Source: Clostridiales bacterium (GTDB lineage Bacteria; Bacillota; Clostridia; Christensenellales; CAG-138). Taken from it: a stretch of 38,435 nucleotides of DNA. The stretch's first letter is position 1, and each line of letters starts with the position of its first letter. Location: the NCBI GenBank assembly GCA_015056105.1, contig SVGX01000011.1:1-38435 (forward strand), read 5' to 3'. The position numbers were made by a program, and so were the translations under genes. Below the pieces are notes generated by a model. It was not told the DNA's origin and did no database searches. It saw only the letters and a list, made by a program, of their open reading frames with translations. Below, piece after piece: positions 26,121 through 34,755 of this stretch.

Positions 26121-27224
26121 ATGCGAAAGATCGCGCTTATTCTGCTCATGGCGCTGCTAATTACAGGCTGCGCGCCCGCTCTGCCCGCGGAGGATTCCGC
26201 CCTTGATGTGGAAGATGTGATCAGCATCCCCACGCCGGATGCAGTGCCTTCGCCTTCCGCTGTGCCTACGGAGGCACCCATGCCCCTTCCCACTTCAGCG
26301 CCCACGCCGGTGCCAACGCCCACGCCCGTTCCCCTGCCCCTTTATAAAGTAAGGGTCAGCGAGCTGAATGTCAGGAGCGAGCCATCCACCTCCTCTTCCG
26401 ACACGGTGATTGGCATGCTCAAATATGAGGACACGGTGGGCTATCTCGGCGAGGAGGGAGATTTTACCCGGGTACGCCTTCAGGACGGCACGGAAGCCTA
26501 CTGTTTTTCCGAATACCTCGTCCCGGCGGATACGGTGCTTTATGCCTATGTGAAGCCGGAGACCGCCCAGAAGGTGGATATCGCCACCGGCGCGCTTGTG
26601 TTTGAAGATGACGGCGTGACCCCCGTGATGGTGAAAAACGAGCTTGTTGACCTGAAGCTTTACCTCCCCGATGCGCAATATGAGCAGCTGTTCAATACCG
26701 ATCGCAACGTGATCGGCGAACCCCTTTACGGAAGGACTGTCTTTCTGCTGCAGAGGAGCGTGGCAAAAAAGCTGCAAAAGGCCTTCGATATCTTTAAGAA
26801 AGACGGCTACACCCTGAAGGTGTACGATGCTTACCGCCCTCTGCGGGTGCAGAAGCGGCTGTTCGAAGTGGTGAAGAACCCCCACTGGATCGCCGACCCT
26901 GCTACCACCGCTTCCAACCACAACCGGGGCGCGGCGGTGGACATGTCCCTGATCGACGATGCAACCGGCGAGGAACTTGAATTCCCCACGCCCATGCATA
27001 CCTTCTCGGAGGAATCCGCCCGCACCTCGACAACATGGTCGGAAGAAGCCAAAAAGAATGTGGATTACATGACTGAAGTCATGGATGAGTGCGGCTTCAA
27101 TTCCATCGAAAGCGAATGGTGGCATTTTTCCTGCAAGAACCGCAGCCGCTACATGACCACGGATATCGACCTTTCCACCGTGACCATGCTTCCCTATGAC
27201 GAGCTGCCGGAAAACGGCCGCTGA
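26121..27224 (+). CDS. VanX-like D-alanyl-D-alanine dipeptidase lipoprotein with SH3 domain
   Basis: Zinc peptidase of family M15D, 367 aa from the ATG at 26121 behind AAAGGAGG. The lipobox is LLITGC (Cys about residue 17), followed by a Pro/Thr-rich linker. A bacterial SH3 domain (YKVRVSELNVRSEP to YCFSEYL) lies at about residues 77-130, and the peptidase domain at ~160-350. Zinc ligands are H267 and D274 (SNHNRGAAVDM) and H335, with catalytic E332 (ESEWWHF); YDAYRP holds the conserved arginine. VanX/DdpX enzymes cleave D-Ala-D-Ala. The lipid anchor and SH3 domain point to an extracytoplasmic role on wall peptides and not to glycopeptide resistance. The track's extra 30 residues overlap the preceding gene. 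Confidence 0.88.
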   Translation: MRKIALILLMALLITGCAPALPAEDSALDVEDVISIPTPDAVPSPSAVPTEAPMPLPTSAPTPVPTPTPVPLPLYKVRVSELNVRSEPSTSSSDTVIGMLKYEDTVGYLGEEGDFTRVRLQDGTEAYCFSEYLVPADTVLYAYVKPETAQKVDIATGALVFEDDGVTPVMVKNELVDLKLYLPDAQYEQLFNTDRNVIGEPLYGRTVFLLQRSVAKKLQKAFDIFKKDGYTLKVYDAYRPLRVQKRLFEVVKNPHWIADPATTASNHNRGAAVDMSLIDDATGEELEFPTPMHTFSEESARTSTTWSEEAKKNVDYMTEVMDECGFNSIESEWWHFSCKNRSRYMTTDIDLSTVTMLPYDELPENGR

Positions 27225-27259
27225 CACAAAAGACGAATTTCAAAGGAGGATATTTCCCC

Positions 27260-27784
27260 GTGCAGATCAAGAAAACCCTCTCCATGACCCTTGCTGTGAT
27301 GCTGATGCTTTGCATCGTTTCCGCCTGCGGCGGTGCCCCCGCGGCCCCCGAAGGTGCTTTTTCCGAAAAGGACCTCGGCGTGATGATCGACGGCGCAGTG
27401 TATTACCTTCGCGAGGACAGCGCGCCCCTTCTTGAGGCCCTCGGTGGGGATTACGAATACAGCGAAATGGTGAGCTGCGTGTATGACGGCAAGGACAAGA
27501 CCTTCACCTACCCGGGCATCAAGGTGAACACCGTGCCTGTTGACGGCAAGGACATTACCGAAATGATCACCCTGACCGACGGCACCTATGAGACCCTTCG
27601 CGGCGCAAAGGTTGGCGACAGCATCGCCTCCGTCAAGGAAGTCTACGGCAGCGACTTTTTCGATGACGGCTACATCACCTATTCCATCACAAACGACCCC
27701 ACCGACATCGAGGCGGAACGCATCCAGTTTGAGCCCGCGGGCGACACCGTCGGCAAGATCTACATTTACTCCCCCAGCTATTGA
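27260..27784 (+). CDS. Hypothetical lipoprotein preceding MBOAT-DHHW module 2
   Basis: Not recognised. It is 174 aa, starting at GTG with AAAGGAGG 10 nt upstream. The signal peptide ends in a lipobox (CIVSAC, Cys about residue 23), followed by a short Ala/Pro linker and a ~140-residue domain rich in beta strands. Visible elements are GVMIDGAVYYLREDSAPLLEALG, then YDGKDKTFTYPGIKVNT and LRGAKVGDSIASVKEVYG, a pattern seen in small secreted ligand- or polymer-binding domains. It occupies the same place, just upstream of MBOAT, as the lipoprotein at 18048, but I see no clear sequence similarity between the two. Confidence 0.75.
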   Translation: MQIKKTLSMTLAVMLMLCIVSACGGAPAAPEGAFSEKDLGVMIDGAVYYLREDSAPLLEALGGDYEYSEMVSCVYDGKDKTFTYPGIKVNTVPVDGKDITEMITLTDGTYETLRGAKVGDSIASVKEVYGSDFFDDGYITYSITNDPTDIEAERIQFEPAGDTVGKIYIYSPSY

Positions 27785-27805
27785 TTTCTTTGAAGGGAGA
27801 GGCTC

Positions 27806-29209
27806 ATGGTCTTCAGCTCCCCCACATTCATCTTTCTGTTCCTGCCGCTGGTTTTTATCATCAACCTGTGCTGCAGAAAGAGCATAAAGTGGAGCAACGC
27901 GCTCCTTCTTCTCGCCTCACTGCTTTTCTATGCGTGGGGCGAGCCTGTTTACGTGCTGTTGATGCTCCTTACCACTTTTGTAAATTACCTTGCGGCACTT
28001 TTGATGGTGCGTTTCCCCGCAAAAAAGAAGCTGTTCGTCACATTGAGCGTGGTGTGGAGCCTCGGCATCCTCGTTTTCTTCAAGTATACGGATTTTCTCA
28101 TTGAAAGCGTGAACGGCCTTCTCGGCCTTTCCATGAAAACCGTAGGCATCGCTCTGCCCATCGGCATTTCCTTCTTCACCTTCCAGGCCATGAGCTACGT
28201 GCTCGATGTTTACAGGGGCGATGCGGAATGTGAAAAGAGCTTTTTCCGGGTGATGCTCTATATCTCCCTGTTCCCGCAGCTCATCGCGGGTCCCATCGTG
28301 AAGTATCACGATGTGGCAAAAGAGCTTTCCTGCCGCAGCGTCACGGCGAAAAAAACTGCAGAGGGCCTTCGCCGCTTCTGCTTCGGCTTTGGAAAAAAGG
28401 TGCTGCTTTCAAACGCCCTTGCCGTCACGGCGGATGCGGTATATGCCCTTTCCCCGGATGCACTCAGCGCCCCTGCCGCATGGCTTGGCGCCATCGCCTA
28501 TCTATTCCAGATCTACTTTGATTTTTCCGGCTATTCCGATATGGCCATCGGCCTTGGCCGCGCCTTCGGCTTCACCTTCCGGGAAAACTTCAACTATCCC
28601 TATGTATCCGCTTCCATGCAGGATTTCTGGCGCCGCTGGCATATCTCCCTTTCCACATGGTTCAAGGAATACGTGTACATTCCCCTCGGCGGCAACCGCA
28701 AAGGCAAACTTCGCACCGGCATCAACAAGCTTACCGTATTCCTTTTAACGGGCCTTTGGCACGGCGCCAGCTGGAATTTCGCCATCTGGGGCCTTTACCA
28801 CGGCGGCTTCCTGATGCTGGAAAGCTACGGCATTTTAAAGCCGAACCGGTGGCCAAAAATCCTGCGCCGCATCTATGCGGTGCTTGCTGCCATGGTGGGT
28901 TTTGTGTTCTTCCGGGCGGAAACACTGCAAAAAGCGGTGCTGGTGCTCAAGGAAATGCTCCTTGGCTGGCAGATGACCCCTGCCGCCCTGGCGGAGCTGA
29001 GCCTTCTCATTTCGCCCCTTTCTGTAGCGGCGCTCCTTCTTTCCTTCTTCGCCTGCACCCCTGTGATGCACGAGGCAGGGGAAAAGCTGGCGGCGAGATG
29101 CCCGAAATCAGAGTGGTGCATTTACCTTGCGGCACTGGTGCTGTTCCTGTTGAGCATCCTTTCCCTTTCCACCGCCGCTTACAACCCGTTCATCTATTTC
29201 CGTTTTTAA
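27806..29209 (+). CDS. MBOAT family O-acyltransferase (AlgI-like), module 2
   Basis: Second polytopic MBOAT acyltransferase, 467 aa, clearly paralogous to the protein at 18684. Both share FYAYGEP/FYAWGEP-type N-termini, the block LPIGISFFTFQAMSYVLDVYRGDA, QIYFDFSGYSDMAIGLG, DFWRRWHISLSTWFKEYVYIPLGG and the ending YNPFIYFRF. The invariant histidine is H319 in LWHGASWNF. It would export acyl groups for the DHHW partner encoded 12 nt downstream. Its place inside an operon with an L,D-transpeptidase and a D,D-dipeptidase favours a wall-associated polymer as substrate (inference). The ATG follows AAGGGAGAGG. Confidence 0.92.
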   Translation: MVFSSPTFIFLFLPLVFIINLCCRKSIKWSNALLLLASLLFYAWGEPVYVLLMLLTTFVNYLAALLMVRFPAKKKLFVTLSVVWSLGILVFFKYTDFLIESVNGLLGLSMKTVGIALPIGISFFTFQAMSYVLDVYRGDAECEKSFFRVMLYISLFPQLIAGPIVKYHDVAKELSCRSVTAKKTAEGLRRFCFGFGKKVLLSNALAVTADAVYALSPDALSAPAAWLGAIAYLFQIYFDFSGYSDMAIGLGRAFGFTFRENFNYPYVSASMQDFWRRWHISLSTWFKEYVYIPLGGNRKGKLRTGINKLTVFLLTGLWHGASWNFAIWGLYHGGFLMLESYGILKPNRWPKILRRIYAVLAAMVGFVFFRAETLQKAVLVLKEMLLGWQMTPAALAELSLLISPLSVAALLLSFFACTPVMHEAGEKLAARCPKSEWCIYLAALVLFLLSILSLSTAAYNPFIYFRF

Positions 29210-29221
29210 GGGGGCAGACGC

Positions 29222-30634
29222 ATGAAAAAACCGTTTTTTATCGCCTTTACCGCCCTCATTCTCGCCGTTTCCATGGTGCCTGCCGCCGCGCTGCTCTTTG
29301 GCTACGAGGCGGAAAACCGGGAAAACAGACCCCTTGCCCGCTTCCCGTCCCTGTTTGAGCGGGGCAAGGTGAATCTTTCCTTCCCGCAGGGCTTTGATTC
29401 TTATTTTGAGGATCATTTCGGCTTCCGTGAGGAGATGGTATCCGCCTTCCACGGCATCACCATGTCCCTTCTTCACGATACGCAGAACGAGAAAGTCATC
29501 GTGGGCAAAAACCACATGCTCTTCTATGCAGAGACCCTTGATGATTACATGGGCCTTGCCTTGCTTTCCGATGAGGAGATCGCGCGCATCGCCGCCTGCC
29601 TTCGCATCGAAAAGGAATACTGCGAAAGCCGCGGCATCAGCTTTACCTTCTCCGTTGCCCCCAACAAAAACAGCATTTACGGTGAAAACATGCCCGACCG
29701 CCTTGCGCCCACCCATGAAGAAGGCAACCGCGCCCGGCTCTATGCGGCCCTTGCGGAGGAGGGCGTTCCCACCGTGGATTTTGCCGCCCTGCTGCTTGCT
29801 CACAAGGGGGATGGACAGCTTTACCACGACCGGGATACTCACTGGAACGAGCGGGGCGCCCTGCTTGCCTACAATGCCATCATGGCGCGCGTTGCGGCGG
29901 ATGCGGATTACGAGACCTATGCAGAACTTATACCCGCCACCCGATACGACGATGCGGGCGACCTGCACAACTTCGTGCTGCCCGCCCTTTCCGGCAGCCG
30001 CCCCCGCCCCGACTACGGCATTGAAGAAGCTTTCACCTACGATGAGGGTGCCCGCCCTGCGCAGGATACCACCTTCGGCACGGTGAGCGGCAAAAACGAT
30101 GTTTCGCTGCACCTGTTCCGGGATTCCTTCGGCAATGCGCTGCTGCCCCTTCTTTCCACCAACCTTGGAAGGGTCAAATACAGCGCGGAGTTCCCCTACA
30201 ACTACACCCTGCTGGATGCGGATGCGCCTGATGCTGTCTTCATCGAGCTTGTGGAGCGCAACATCAAAAACCTGCTGCTGAGCGCCCCCATGATGCCTGC
30301 CGTGGAAACGGAGGCGCCTTCCGCCGGCAGCGAAGGCGGCAGCGCAAAATACACCGCCTTCAAAAGCGGCGGCTATATGAAGGTACAGGGCTGCTTTGAT
30401 GCGGCGGTGCAGCCGCAGCGCATCTTCCTCACCCTTGAAAAGGAAGAGGAAAGCCACAGCTACGAAGCCTTCCCCATCCTCGAAGAGCAGGCCGCAAAGC
30501 TTGCAGGCAGCATGGAAAATCCCCGCGGTTTTTCCCTGATGCTGCCTGAGGGACTCAGCGGTGAATACGCCCTTACCCTCAACGCAGATGGAGTCCTTTA
30601 TACCCTTGCGCCGCTGAATCTCACGGAGGAATGA
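29222..30634 (+). CDS. DHHW family protein (AlgJ/AlgX-like), module 2
   Basis: Extracytoplasmic acyltransferase partner, 470 aa, with an N-terminal membrane anchor (residues ~5-24). Candidate catalytic residues are D205 and H207 in RDTHW and S302 in LFRDSFGNA. The family motif GFDSYFEDHFGFREEM lies near residue 58. Compared with the module 1 protein it has an extra ~110-residue C-terminal beta-rich region after residue 360 (GGYMKVQGCFDAAVQPQR to the end), perhaps a polymer-binding domain. The ATG follows AAGGGGG. The GNAT gene begins 4 nt after its stop, implying translational coupling. Confidence 0.88.
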   Translation: MKKPFFIAFTALILAVSMVPAAALLFGYEAENRENRPLARFPSLFERGKVNLSFPQGFDSYFEDHFGFREEMVSAFHGITMSLLHDTQNEKVIVGKNHMLFYAETLDDYMGLALLSDEEIARIAACLRIEKEYCESRGISFTFSVAPNKNSIYGENMPDRLAPTHEEGNRARLYAALAEEGVPTVDFAALLLAHKGDGQLYHDRDTHWNERGALLAYNAIMARVAADADYETYAELIPATRYDDAGDLHNFVLPALSGSRPRPDYGIEEAFTYDEGARPAQDTTFGTVSGKNDVSLHLFRDSFGNALLPLLSTNLGRVKYSAEFPYNYTLLDADAPDAVFIELVERNIKNLLLSAPMMPAVETEAPSAGSEGGSAKYTAFKSGGYMKVQGCFDAAVQPQRIFLTLEKEEESHSYEAFPILEEQAAKLAGSMENPRGFSLMLPEGLSGEYALTLNADGVLYTLAPLNLTEE

Positions 30635-30638
30635 GCCT

Positions 30639-31184
30639 ATGCTGACACTGCGCACAGCTACCGCGGCGGATGCTGCCGCCCTTGCGGCTATTTACCGCCC
30701 CTATGTGGAGGAAACGGACGTCACCTTTGAGCTCACCGCTCCCGATGCGGCGGAATTCTGCCGCCGCATGGAAAAAACGCTCCTTCGCTACCCCTACCTT
30801 GTGGCGGAGGAGGAGGGCATCATCCTCGGCTATGCTTACGCTTCGCCCCTTATTGACCGCCGCGCGGCGGATGCTGCAGCAGAGGTATCATCCTATGTAC
30901 GTTGGGATGCCCGTGGAAAAGGCGTGGGGAACGCATTGCTCGAAGCGCTGGAGCTTCTGCTGCAAAAGCAGAATGTGAGCGCTGTCTACGCCTGCATCAC
31001 CTGCCCGAACCCCCAAAGCGAAGCCTTTTACGGAAAGCGCGGCTATGTGCCTTGCGCCCGGTTCCACCGCTGCGCCTTTAAGCTCGGTGCATGGAAGGAT
31101 GTGGTGTGGATGGAAAAGCACATCCTGCCCCATGAGGATACGCCGAAGGCATTTGTGCCCTTCGGGGCACTTGAAAGCAAATAA
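30639..31184 (+). CDS. GNAT family N-acetyltransferase (phosphinothricin acetyltransferase-like)
   Basis: Cytosolic acetyl-CoA-dependent N-acetyltransferase, 181 aa. The N-terminus (LRTATAADAAALAAIYRPYVEETDVTFE) matches the PAT/YncA subgroup. The acetyl-CoA pyrophosphate loop is RWDARGKGVGNALLEAL (about residues 90-107), and NPQSEAFYGKRGYVP is the conserved C-terminal motif. Members acetylate phosphinothricin, methionine sulfoximine or other amines; the natural substrate here is unknown. It starts 4 nt after the DHHW stop, so it is coexpressed with the envelope genes, but no functional link is evident. Confidence 0.85.
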   Translation: MLTLRTATAADAAALAAIYRPYVEETDVTFELTAPDAAEFCRRMEKTLLRYPYLVAEEEGIILGYAYASPLIDRRAADAAAEVSSYVRWDARGKGVGNALLEALELLLQKQNVSAVYACITCPNPQSEAFYGKRGYVPCARFHRCAFKLGAWKDVVWMEKHILPHEDTPKAFVPFGALESK

Positions 31185-31211
31185 ACAACCGCCCGAAGGG
31201 AGGCAAAAACC

Positions 31212-31655
31212 ATGCTCATCGCCATCATCGGCGAAAACTGTGTGGGAAAATCCACACTGGCCGGCCAAATCAGCGAACATATCGGTGCAAAAATCTATTC
31301 CGGCAAGGATTATTTGCGGCTTGAAAAGAACCCTTCCCTTGCGTTGTCCCGTTTCAGGCAGCTGCTGCAGGAAGCGGTAATCGGCGAACCCGTCATCTAC
31401 ATCATCACGGAAAAGGAACATGTTGAACTGCTGCCCGAAGGTGCCTTGCGCATCGTTCTCACAGCGGAGCTCGATGTGATCAAGGAGCGGTTCCGGGCAA
31501 GGATGCGCGGCAATCTTCCCCTGCCCGTTGAAAAGATGCTGGAAGCGAAACACGGCATGTACGATAACCTGCCCTGCAGCATGAAGCTCGATGCAGCTTA
31601 TGATATAAATGCAGTCCTTGAAACGATCATGGCTGCATCCGCGCAAATGGGATAG
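31212..31655 (+). CDS. Small P-loop NTPase (nucleoside/shikimate-kinase-like fold)
   Basis: Small cytosolic P-loop protein, 147 aa. Walker A is GENCVGKST (residues 7-15). LRIVLTAELDVIKERFRARMRGNLP resembles the LID region of small-molecule kinases, with its basic residues. No distinct Walker B acidic pair and no substrate signature could be assigned. It is the last gene of the operon, 27 nt after the GNAT gene, with GAAGGGAGG as ribosome binding site. The function is unknown; adenylate- or shikimate-kinase-like phosphotransfer is only a fold-level guess. Confidence 0.7.
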   Translation: MLIAIIGENCVGKSTLAGQISEHIGAKIYSGKDYLRLEKNPSLALSRFRQLLQEAVIGEPVIYIITEKEHVELLPEGALRIVLTAELDVIKERFRARMRGNLPLPVEKMLEAKHGMYDNLPCSMKLDAAYDINAVLETIMAASAQMG

Positions 31656-31678
31656 CGGCACATTTCCTTACACACAAA

Positions 31679-31707
31679 GACCCGGCCTGCAGAATGCAGG
31701 CCGGGTC
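31679..31707 (+). terminator. Bidirectional terminator between the cell-wall operon and nfo
   Basis: A perfect 13-bp stem GACCCGGCCTGCA / TGCAGGCCGGGTC with a GAA loop lies between two convergent stops (31655 and 31724). T-rich stretches follow on each side (AGCTGCTTTTT on plus; TTTGTGTG on minus). Confidence 0.8.
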
Positions 31708-31723
31708 AGCTGCTTTTTGGGCA

Positions 31724-32557
31724 TTATCCCCGGTACAGGCTCTTCACAAGGGCGATCTCTCTTGCATAGCCCGCAAGGTCATTGGGCGTTTCAAGGCCGA
31801 TGGGCAGGCCCCGAAGGGCGCTGTGGTTCACAAGCTTCATCAGCGCATCAAGGCCGATATTGCCTTCCCCAAGGCAGGCGTGGCGATCTTTTTTCGTGCC
31901 GTAAAGATTCTTGCTGTCGTTGAGGTGGATCGCTTTGAGTTTATCAAGACCGATAATGCGGTCGAATTCGTTGAGCACGCCTTCAAGATCGTTGACGATA
32001 TCATAACCGCCATCGAACACATGGCAGCTGTCAAGGCAGACGCCCAGCTTTTCGGGCAGCTCTACCCGGTCGATGATGGCGCGGAGTTCCTCAAACTTGC
32101 CGCCCACCTCGCTGCCCTTGCCCGCCATGGTCTCAAGAAGCACGGTGGTGCCCTTTGCCTCCGGCAAAACAGCATTGAGCGTTTCCGCAATGAGCTCGAT
32201 GCCCCGTTCCATGCCCTGCTTCACATGGCTGCCGGGGTGGAAATTGTAAAGGCACCCGGGGATGTGGGAAAGGCGGAAAAGGTCATCGCGCATGGTGTTC
32301 ACCGCAAATTCCCGAAGCCCTTCATCCGCCGCGCAGGCATTGAGGGTATAGGGTGCGTGGGCAATGACGGAACCGATGCCCTCCTTTTCCGCAAAGGCAC
32401 AGTAGGCTGCCGCATCCTCAGCATCAAAGGACTTGGCACTGCCTCCCCGGGGATTCCGCGTAAAAAACTGGAAGGTATTCGCGCCGATGGAACGGGCTTC
32501 CTTCCCCATATGGAGAAACCCTTTCGAGGATGAAAGGTGACAACCGATATACAGCAT
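31724..32557 (-). CDS. nfo: Deoxyribonuclease IV (AP endonuclease)
   Basis: Zinc-dependent AP endonuclease of base-excision repair, 277 aa from the ATG at 32557 ([14 protein letters not shown]). GGAGG lies 6 nt upstream; the track's extra 29 residues cross the promoter. The metal-ligand motifs follow in order: [49 protein letters not shown] and [12 protein letters not shown]. The last is a small variation on the common DRHxNIGxGxIG. The length is close to E. coli Nfo (285 aa). It is monocistronic, convergent with the upstream operon and divergent from fbp. Confidence 0.95.
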   Translation of the reverse strand: MLYIGCHLSSSKGFLHMGKEARSIGANTFQFFTRNPRGGSAKSFDAEDAAAYCAFAEKEGIGSVIAHAPYTLNACAADEGLREFAVNTMRDDLFRLSHIPGCLYNFHPGSHVKQGMERGIELIAETLNAVLPEAKGTTVLLETMAGKGSEVGGKFEELRAIIDRVELPEKLGVCLDSCHVFDGGYDIVNDLEGVLNEFDRIIGLDKLKAIHLNDSKNLYGTKKDRHACLGEGNIGLDALMKLVNHSALRGLPIGLETPNDLAGYAREIALVKSLYRG

Positions 32558-32584
32558 ATTGATCCTCCTGTTTTGTCTGCTATC

Positions 32585-32613
32585 AGTATACCATTTTCCC
32601 GCATTTTGGGAAA
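32585..32613 (-). promoter_or_regulatory. Probable promoter of nfo
   Basis: On the minus strand TTTCCC (32608-32613), a 17-nt spacer and TATACT (32585-32590) lie ~28 nt before the ATG. The -35 coincides with one arm of TTTCCC-N7-GGGAAA. Confidence 0.5.
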
Positions 32614-32726
32614 GCACCGCGAAAAAGGCGGCAGGGCTGTTCATTCCCTCCGGTTTGTGTTATTATATAAGATACGCCAATAGCATATTTCAATTTTCTT
32701 ATAACACAGCAAACAGGGAGGACTTC

Positions 32727-34697
32727 ATGACAGCACAGGAGATCCGTTATCTGAAACAGCTTGCCCGCGAATACCCCACACCCCAGGCCGCCAGCGCGGA
32801 GATCATCAACCTTACCGCCATACTGAACCTGCCCAAGGGCACGGAACACTTTATGAGCGACATCCACGGCGAGCACGAGGCGTTTCTGCATATCCTCAAC
32901 AACGGCAGCGGCGCCGTTGCCAGCAAGATCGACAAGGCCTTTGACGGCTCCCTCGTCAGCTCCGAGCGCCGCGCCCTTGCCGCCCTCATCTACTATCCCC
33001 GTGAAAAGCTTATCGAGGCCAAAGCCACTGTGGAGGATCTTCACGACTGGTACTGCGTCACCCTACGCCGCCTTATCGCGGTAGTAAAGCTTTCCACCAC
33101 CAAATATTCCCGTTCCAAGGTCAGAAAGGCGCTCCCCAAGGAGTTCGCCTACATCATGGAAGAGCTGATCAACACCTCCTCCAGCCCCAACCGGGACAGG
33201 TATTATGACAACATCATCCGTGCCATCATCGATACCGGCGTGGCAGATACCTTCATCACTGAAATGGCAACGCTCATCAAGCGCATGAGCGTGGACCAGC
33301 TGCACATTGTGGGCGATATTTTCGACCGCGGCCCCCATGCGGATGTCATCCTTGACCATCTGATGACCCACCACAACGTGGATATCCAGTGGGGCAACCA
33401 CGATGTGATGTGGATGGGTGCCGCCGCCGGCAGCGATGTCTGTGTGGCCACGGCGGTCAGAAACTGCGTGCAATACGATAACCTTGACATGCTGGAAAAC
33501 GGCTACGGCATCAACCTGCTGCCTCTGGCGCTTTTCTCCAATGAACAATACGGCGACAGCGATTCCTCCGTCTTCAAGCCCCGCAAGCTGCCGGAAGAGC
33601 CCTTCAAGCCCCGTGATCTGAACCTGTATGCCAGAATGCACAAGGCCATCAGCGTCATCCAGTTCAAACTCGAAGGCCAGCTCATCAAGCGCAGAAGCGA
33701 ATTCAGCATGGCGGACAGGGATGTGCTTTCCCGGGTTGACTGGGAAAAGGGCACTTACCGTGTGGACGATACGGACTATCCGCTGAAGGATACGTATTTC
33801 CCCACCGTTGATCCTAAGGATCCCACCCGCCTAAGCCCCGAGGAAGAAGCCCTCATGCAGCAGCTGACTGCCGCCTTCATGCACTCCGAGCGGCTGCAGC
33901 AGCATGCCCGTTTCCTGTATTCCGTTGGCTCCGTCTACCGCTGCTGCAACGGCAACCTGCTGTTCCACGGCTGCGTGCCCTGCAATCGGGACGGCAGCTT
34001 CATGGAATTCACCTTCGGCCGTAACGTGTTTGCGGGCCGTGACTTCCTTGATTTCTGCGACAGCAAGGCCCGCGAAGGCTACTTCGCCCCGGAAGGCAGC
34101 GAAGAGCGCGCATTCGGACGCGATTTCCTTTGGTTCCTCTGGTGCGGCCGCCACTCTCCCATCTTCGCACGCAGCCACATCACCACCTTTGAGCGTGCCC
34201 TTATTGCGGATAAGGCCACCCACAAGGAGCCCAAGAACCCCTATTACGAGTATTATGACGATGAGGACTTCTGCCGTGAGCTGCTTGCCTCCTTCGGTCT
34301 GAACAAGCCCTGGAGCCGCATCGTCAACGGACACATCCCGGTAAAGGCAAAGGAGGGCGAAAACCCCTGCAAAGCCCACGGCCGCCTTGTGGTCATCGAC
34401 GGCGGTTTCTGCCGTGCCTATCAGGGGCAGACGGGCATTGCCGGCTACACCATGTTCTTCAACTCCATCAGCATGCGCATCGCCGCCCACGAGCCCTTCA
34501 CCACCATTGAGGATGCCGTGCGCCACGATAAGGATATCACCTCCCACAGCTTCACCGTGGAGGAATTCCCCAAGCGTGTTATGGTGGCGGATATCGACAC
34601 GGGCGTGGAGATCCGGGGCCGCATCGAGGATCTCAAAAAGCTGCTTGAAGCCTACCGCAGCGGCGCCATCAAGGCGGATCCCAGCAAGCGCAAATAA
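32727..34697 (+). CDS. fbp: Fructose-1,6-bisphosphatase, class III
   Basis: Gluconeogenic phosphatase that converts fructose 1,6-bisphosphate to fructose 6-phosphate, 656 aa, the typical size of the class III enzyme of Bacillota (B. subtilis ~670). The metallophosphoesterase motifs appear in order: MSDIHGEHE (about residue 44), VGDIFDRGPHAD (about 195) and GNHDVMWMGAA (about 223). The C-terminal histidine motifs lie in VNGHIPVK and later residues. The ATG at 32727 follows GGGAGG; the track's extra 56 residues lie in the intergenic region. A weak promoter candidate (TTCATT-18 nt-TATATA at 32640-32669) is present. Confidence 0.96.
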   Translation: MTAQEIRYLKQLAREYPTPQAASAEIINLTAILNLPKGTEHFMSDIHGEHEAFLHILNNGSGAVASKIDKAFDGSLVSSERRALAALIYYPREKLIEAKATVEDLHDWYCVTLRRLIAVVKLSTTKYSRSKVRKALPKEFAYIMEELINTSSSPNRDRYYDNIIRAIIDTGVADTFITEMATLIKRMSVDQLHIVGDIFDRGPHADVILDHLMTHHNVDIQWGNHDVMWMGAAAGSDVCVATAVRNCVQYDNLDMLENGYGINLLPLALFSNEQYGDSDSSVFKPRKLPEEPFKPRDLNLYARMHKAISVIQFKLEGQLIKRRSEFSMADRDVLSRVDWEKGTYRVDDTDYPLKDTYFPTVDPKDPTRLSPEEEALMQQLTAAFMHSERLQQHARFLYSVGSVYRCCNGNLLFHGCVPCNRDGSFMEFTFGRNVFAGRDFLDFCDSKAREGYFAPEGSEERAFGRDFLWFLWCGRHSPIFARSHITTFERALIADKATHKEPKNPYYEYYDDEDFCRELLASFGLNKPWSRIVNGHIPVKAKEGENPCKAHGRLVVIDGGFCRAYQGQTGIAGYTMFFNSISMRIAAHEPFTTIEDAVRHDKDITSHSFTVEEFPKRVMVADIDTGVEIRGRIEDLKKLLEAYRSGAIKADPSKRK

Positions 34698-34702
34698 TAC
34701 CG

Positions 34703-34731
34703 GCTGCCGCAGCCAAACCTGCTGCGGCAGC
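34703..34731 (+). terminator. Intercistronic hairpin between fbp and the VanZ-like gene
   Basis: An 11-bp stem GCTGCCGCAGC / GCTGCGGCAGC with a 7-nt loop lies 5 nt after the fbp stop. No U-tract follows (GCTGCATTT), so it may be an inefficient terminator or an mRNA-stabilising hairpin. Confidence 0.5.
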
Positions 34732-34755
34732 GCTGCATTTCCCGGAAAGGAAAAG

